Shown in pieces: positions 54,220 to 54,231 of a stretch of 54,231 nucleotides of DNA. The DNA is taken from positions 1-54,231 of the forward strand of contig JAIECJ010000072.1 of assembly GCA_029068555.1 (NCBI GenBank), in the 5' to 3' direction. Each line of letters starts with the position of its first letter. Positions within the stretch are counted from its first letter, which is position 1. Source of the stretch: Lachnospiraceae bacterium (GTDB taxonomy: Bacteria > Bacillota > Clostridia > Lachnospirales > Lachnospiraceae). A program made the position numbers and the translations under genes. The notes beneath the pieces are model-generated. The model worked only from the letters and a program-made list of their open reading frames with translations. It was not told the DNA's origin and did no database searches.

Positions 54220-54231
54220 AATAACTTATAA

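Overview
The window reads as a chromosomal segment of a motile anaerobic Clostridia species, most likely Lachnospiraceae. This rests on the moderately AT-rich composition, a type III glutamine synthetase, a PerR-rubrerythrin pair, a soluble zinc-binding chemoreceptor, a trmR-trhP tRNA-modification pair, a remnant of a DUF1703-type PD-(D/E)XK/AAA protein, and a glycan locus full of CDP-glycerol-transferase-like enzymes and chimeric glycosyltransferases. The genus cannot be fixed from the sequence. Every convincing gene is on the + strand.

Layout. (1) 120-1469: a TnpB-family protein whose three RuvC acidic residues are all replaced (His, Thr, Ala) while its zinc ribbon is intact. It looks like a nuclease-dead, TldR-like RNA-guided DNA-binding protein. 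(2) About 1510-1802: a gene-free, hairpin-dense stretch that looks like a structured RNA. It could be the guide scaffold of that protein, a leader of the following operon, or both. (3) 1844-41072: a co-directional glycan operon of about 39 kb that ends at a rho-independent terminator (41129-41160). Its first half (1.8-19.7 kb) builds precursors: two CDP-glycerol-transferase-like enzymes, a cytidylyltransferase-oxidoreductase fusion, GDPD, an aldolase/FGGY kinase/Fe-ADH/LicC-like set, a GmhA-like isomerase, an SDR epimerase, an HldE-like kinase-cytidylyltransferase, two radical SAM-SPASM proteins and a split transketolase. Its second half (19.7-41 kb, visibly more AT-rich) holds methyltransferases, a DegT aminotransferase, a WbuC cupin, an amidotransferase and many glycosyltransferases. 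(4) 41212-41616: a broken PD-(D/E)XK gene. (5) 41644-45834: two TIM-barrel sugar isomerases and trmR-trhP. (6) 46267-54001: housekeeping and stress genes (glnN, SUFU-domain protein, TauE/SafE permease, PerR, rubrerythrin, CZB chemoreceptor, HD protein).

How it may work together. The locus appears to make nucleotide-activated polyol or heptose-like units and to assemble and decorate a surface glycan or flagellin glycan; no flagellin, flippase or polymerase gene is visible here. Twelve proteins carry the same roughly 100-residue Rossmann-like domain (hydrophobic strand, then G-x-G) fused at the N-terminus, C-terminus or middle of unrelated catalytic domains, and one is nearly the domain alone behind a membrane helix. 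This suggests a shared docking or ligand-sensing module.

The most interesting candidate system is the dead TnpB plus adjacent structured RNA at the head of the long operon. The loss of all three catalytic residues is read directly from the sequence. The regulatory role is inference.
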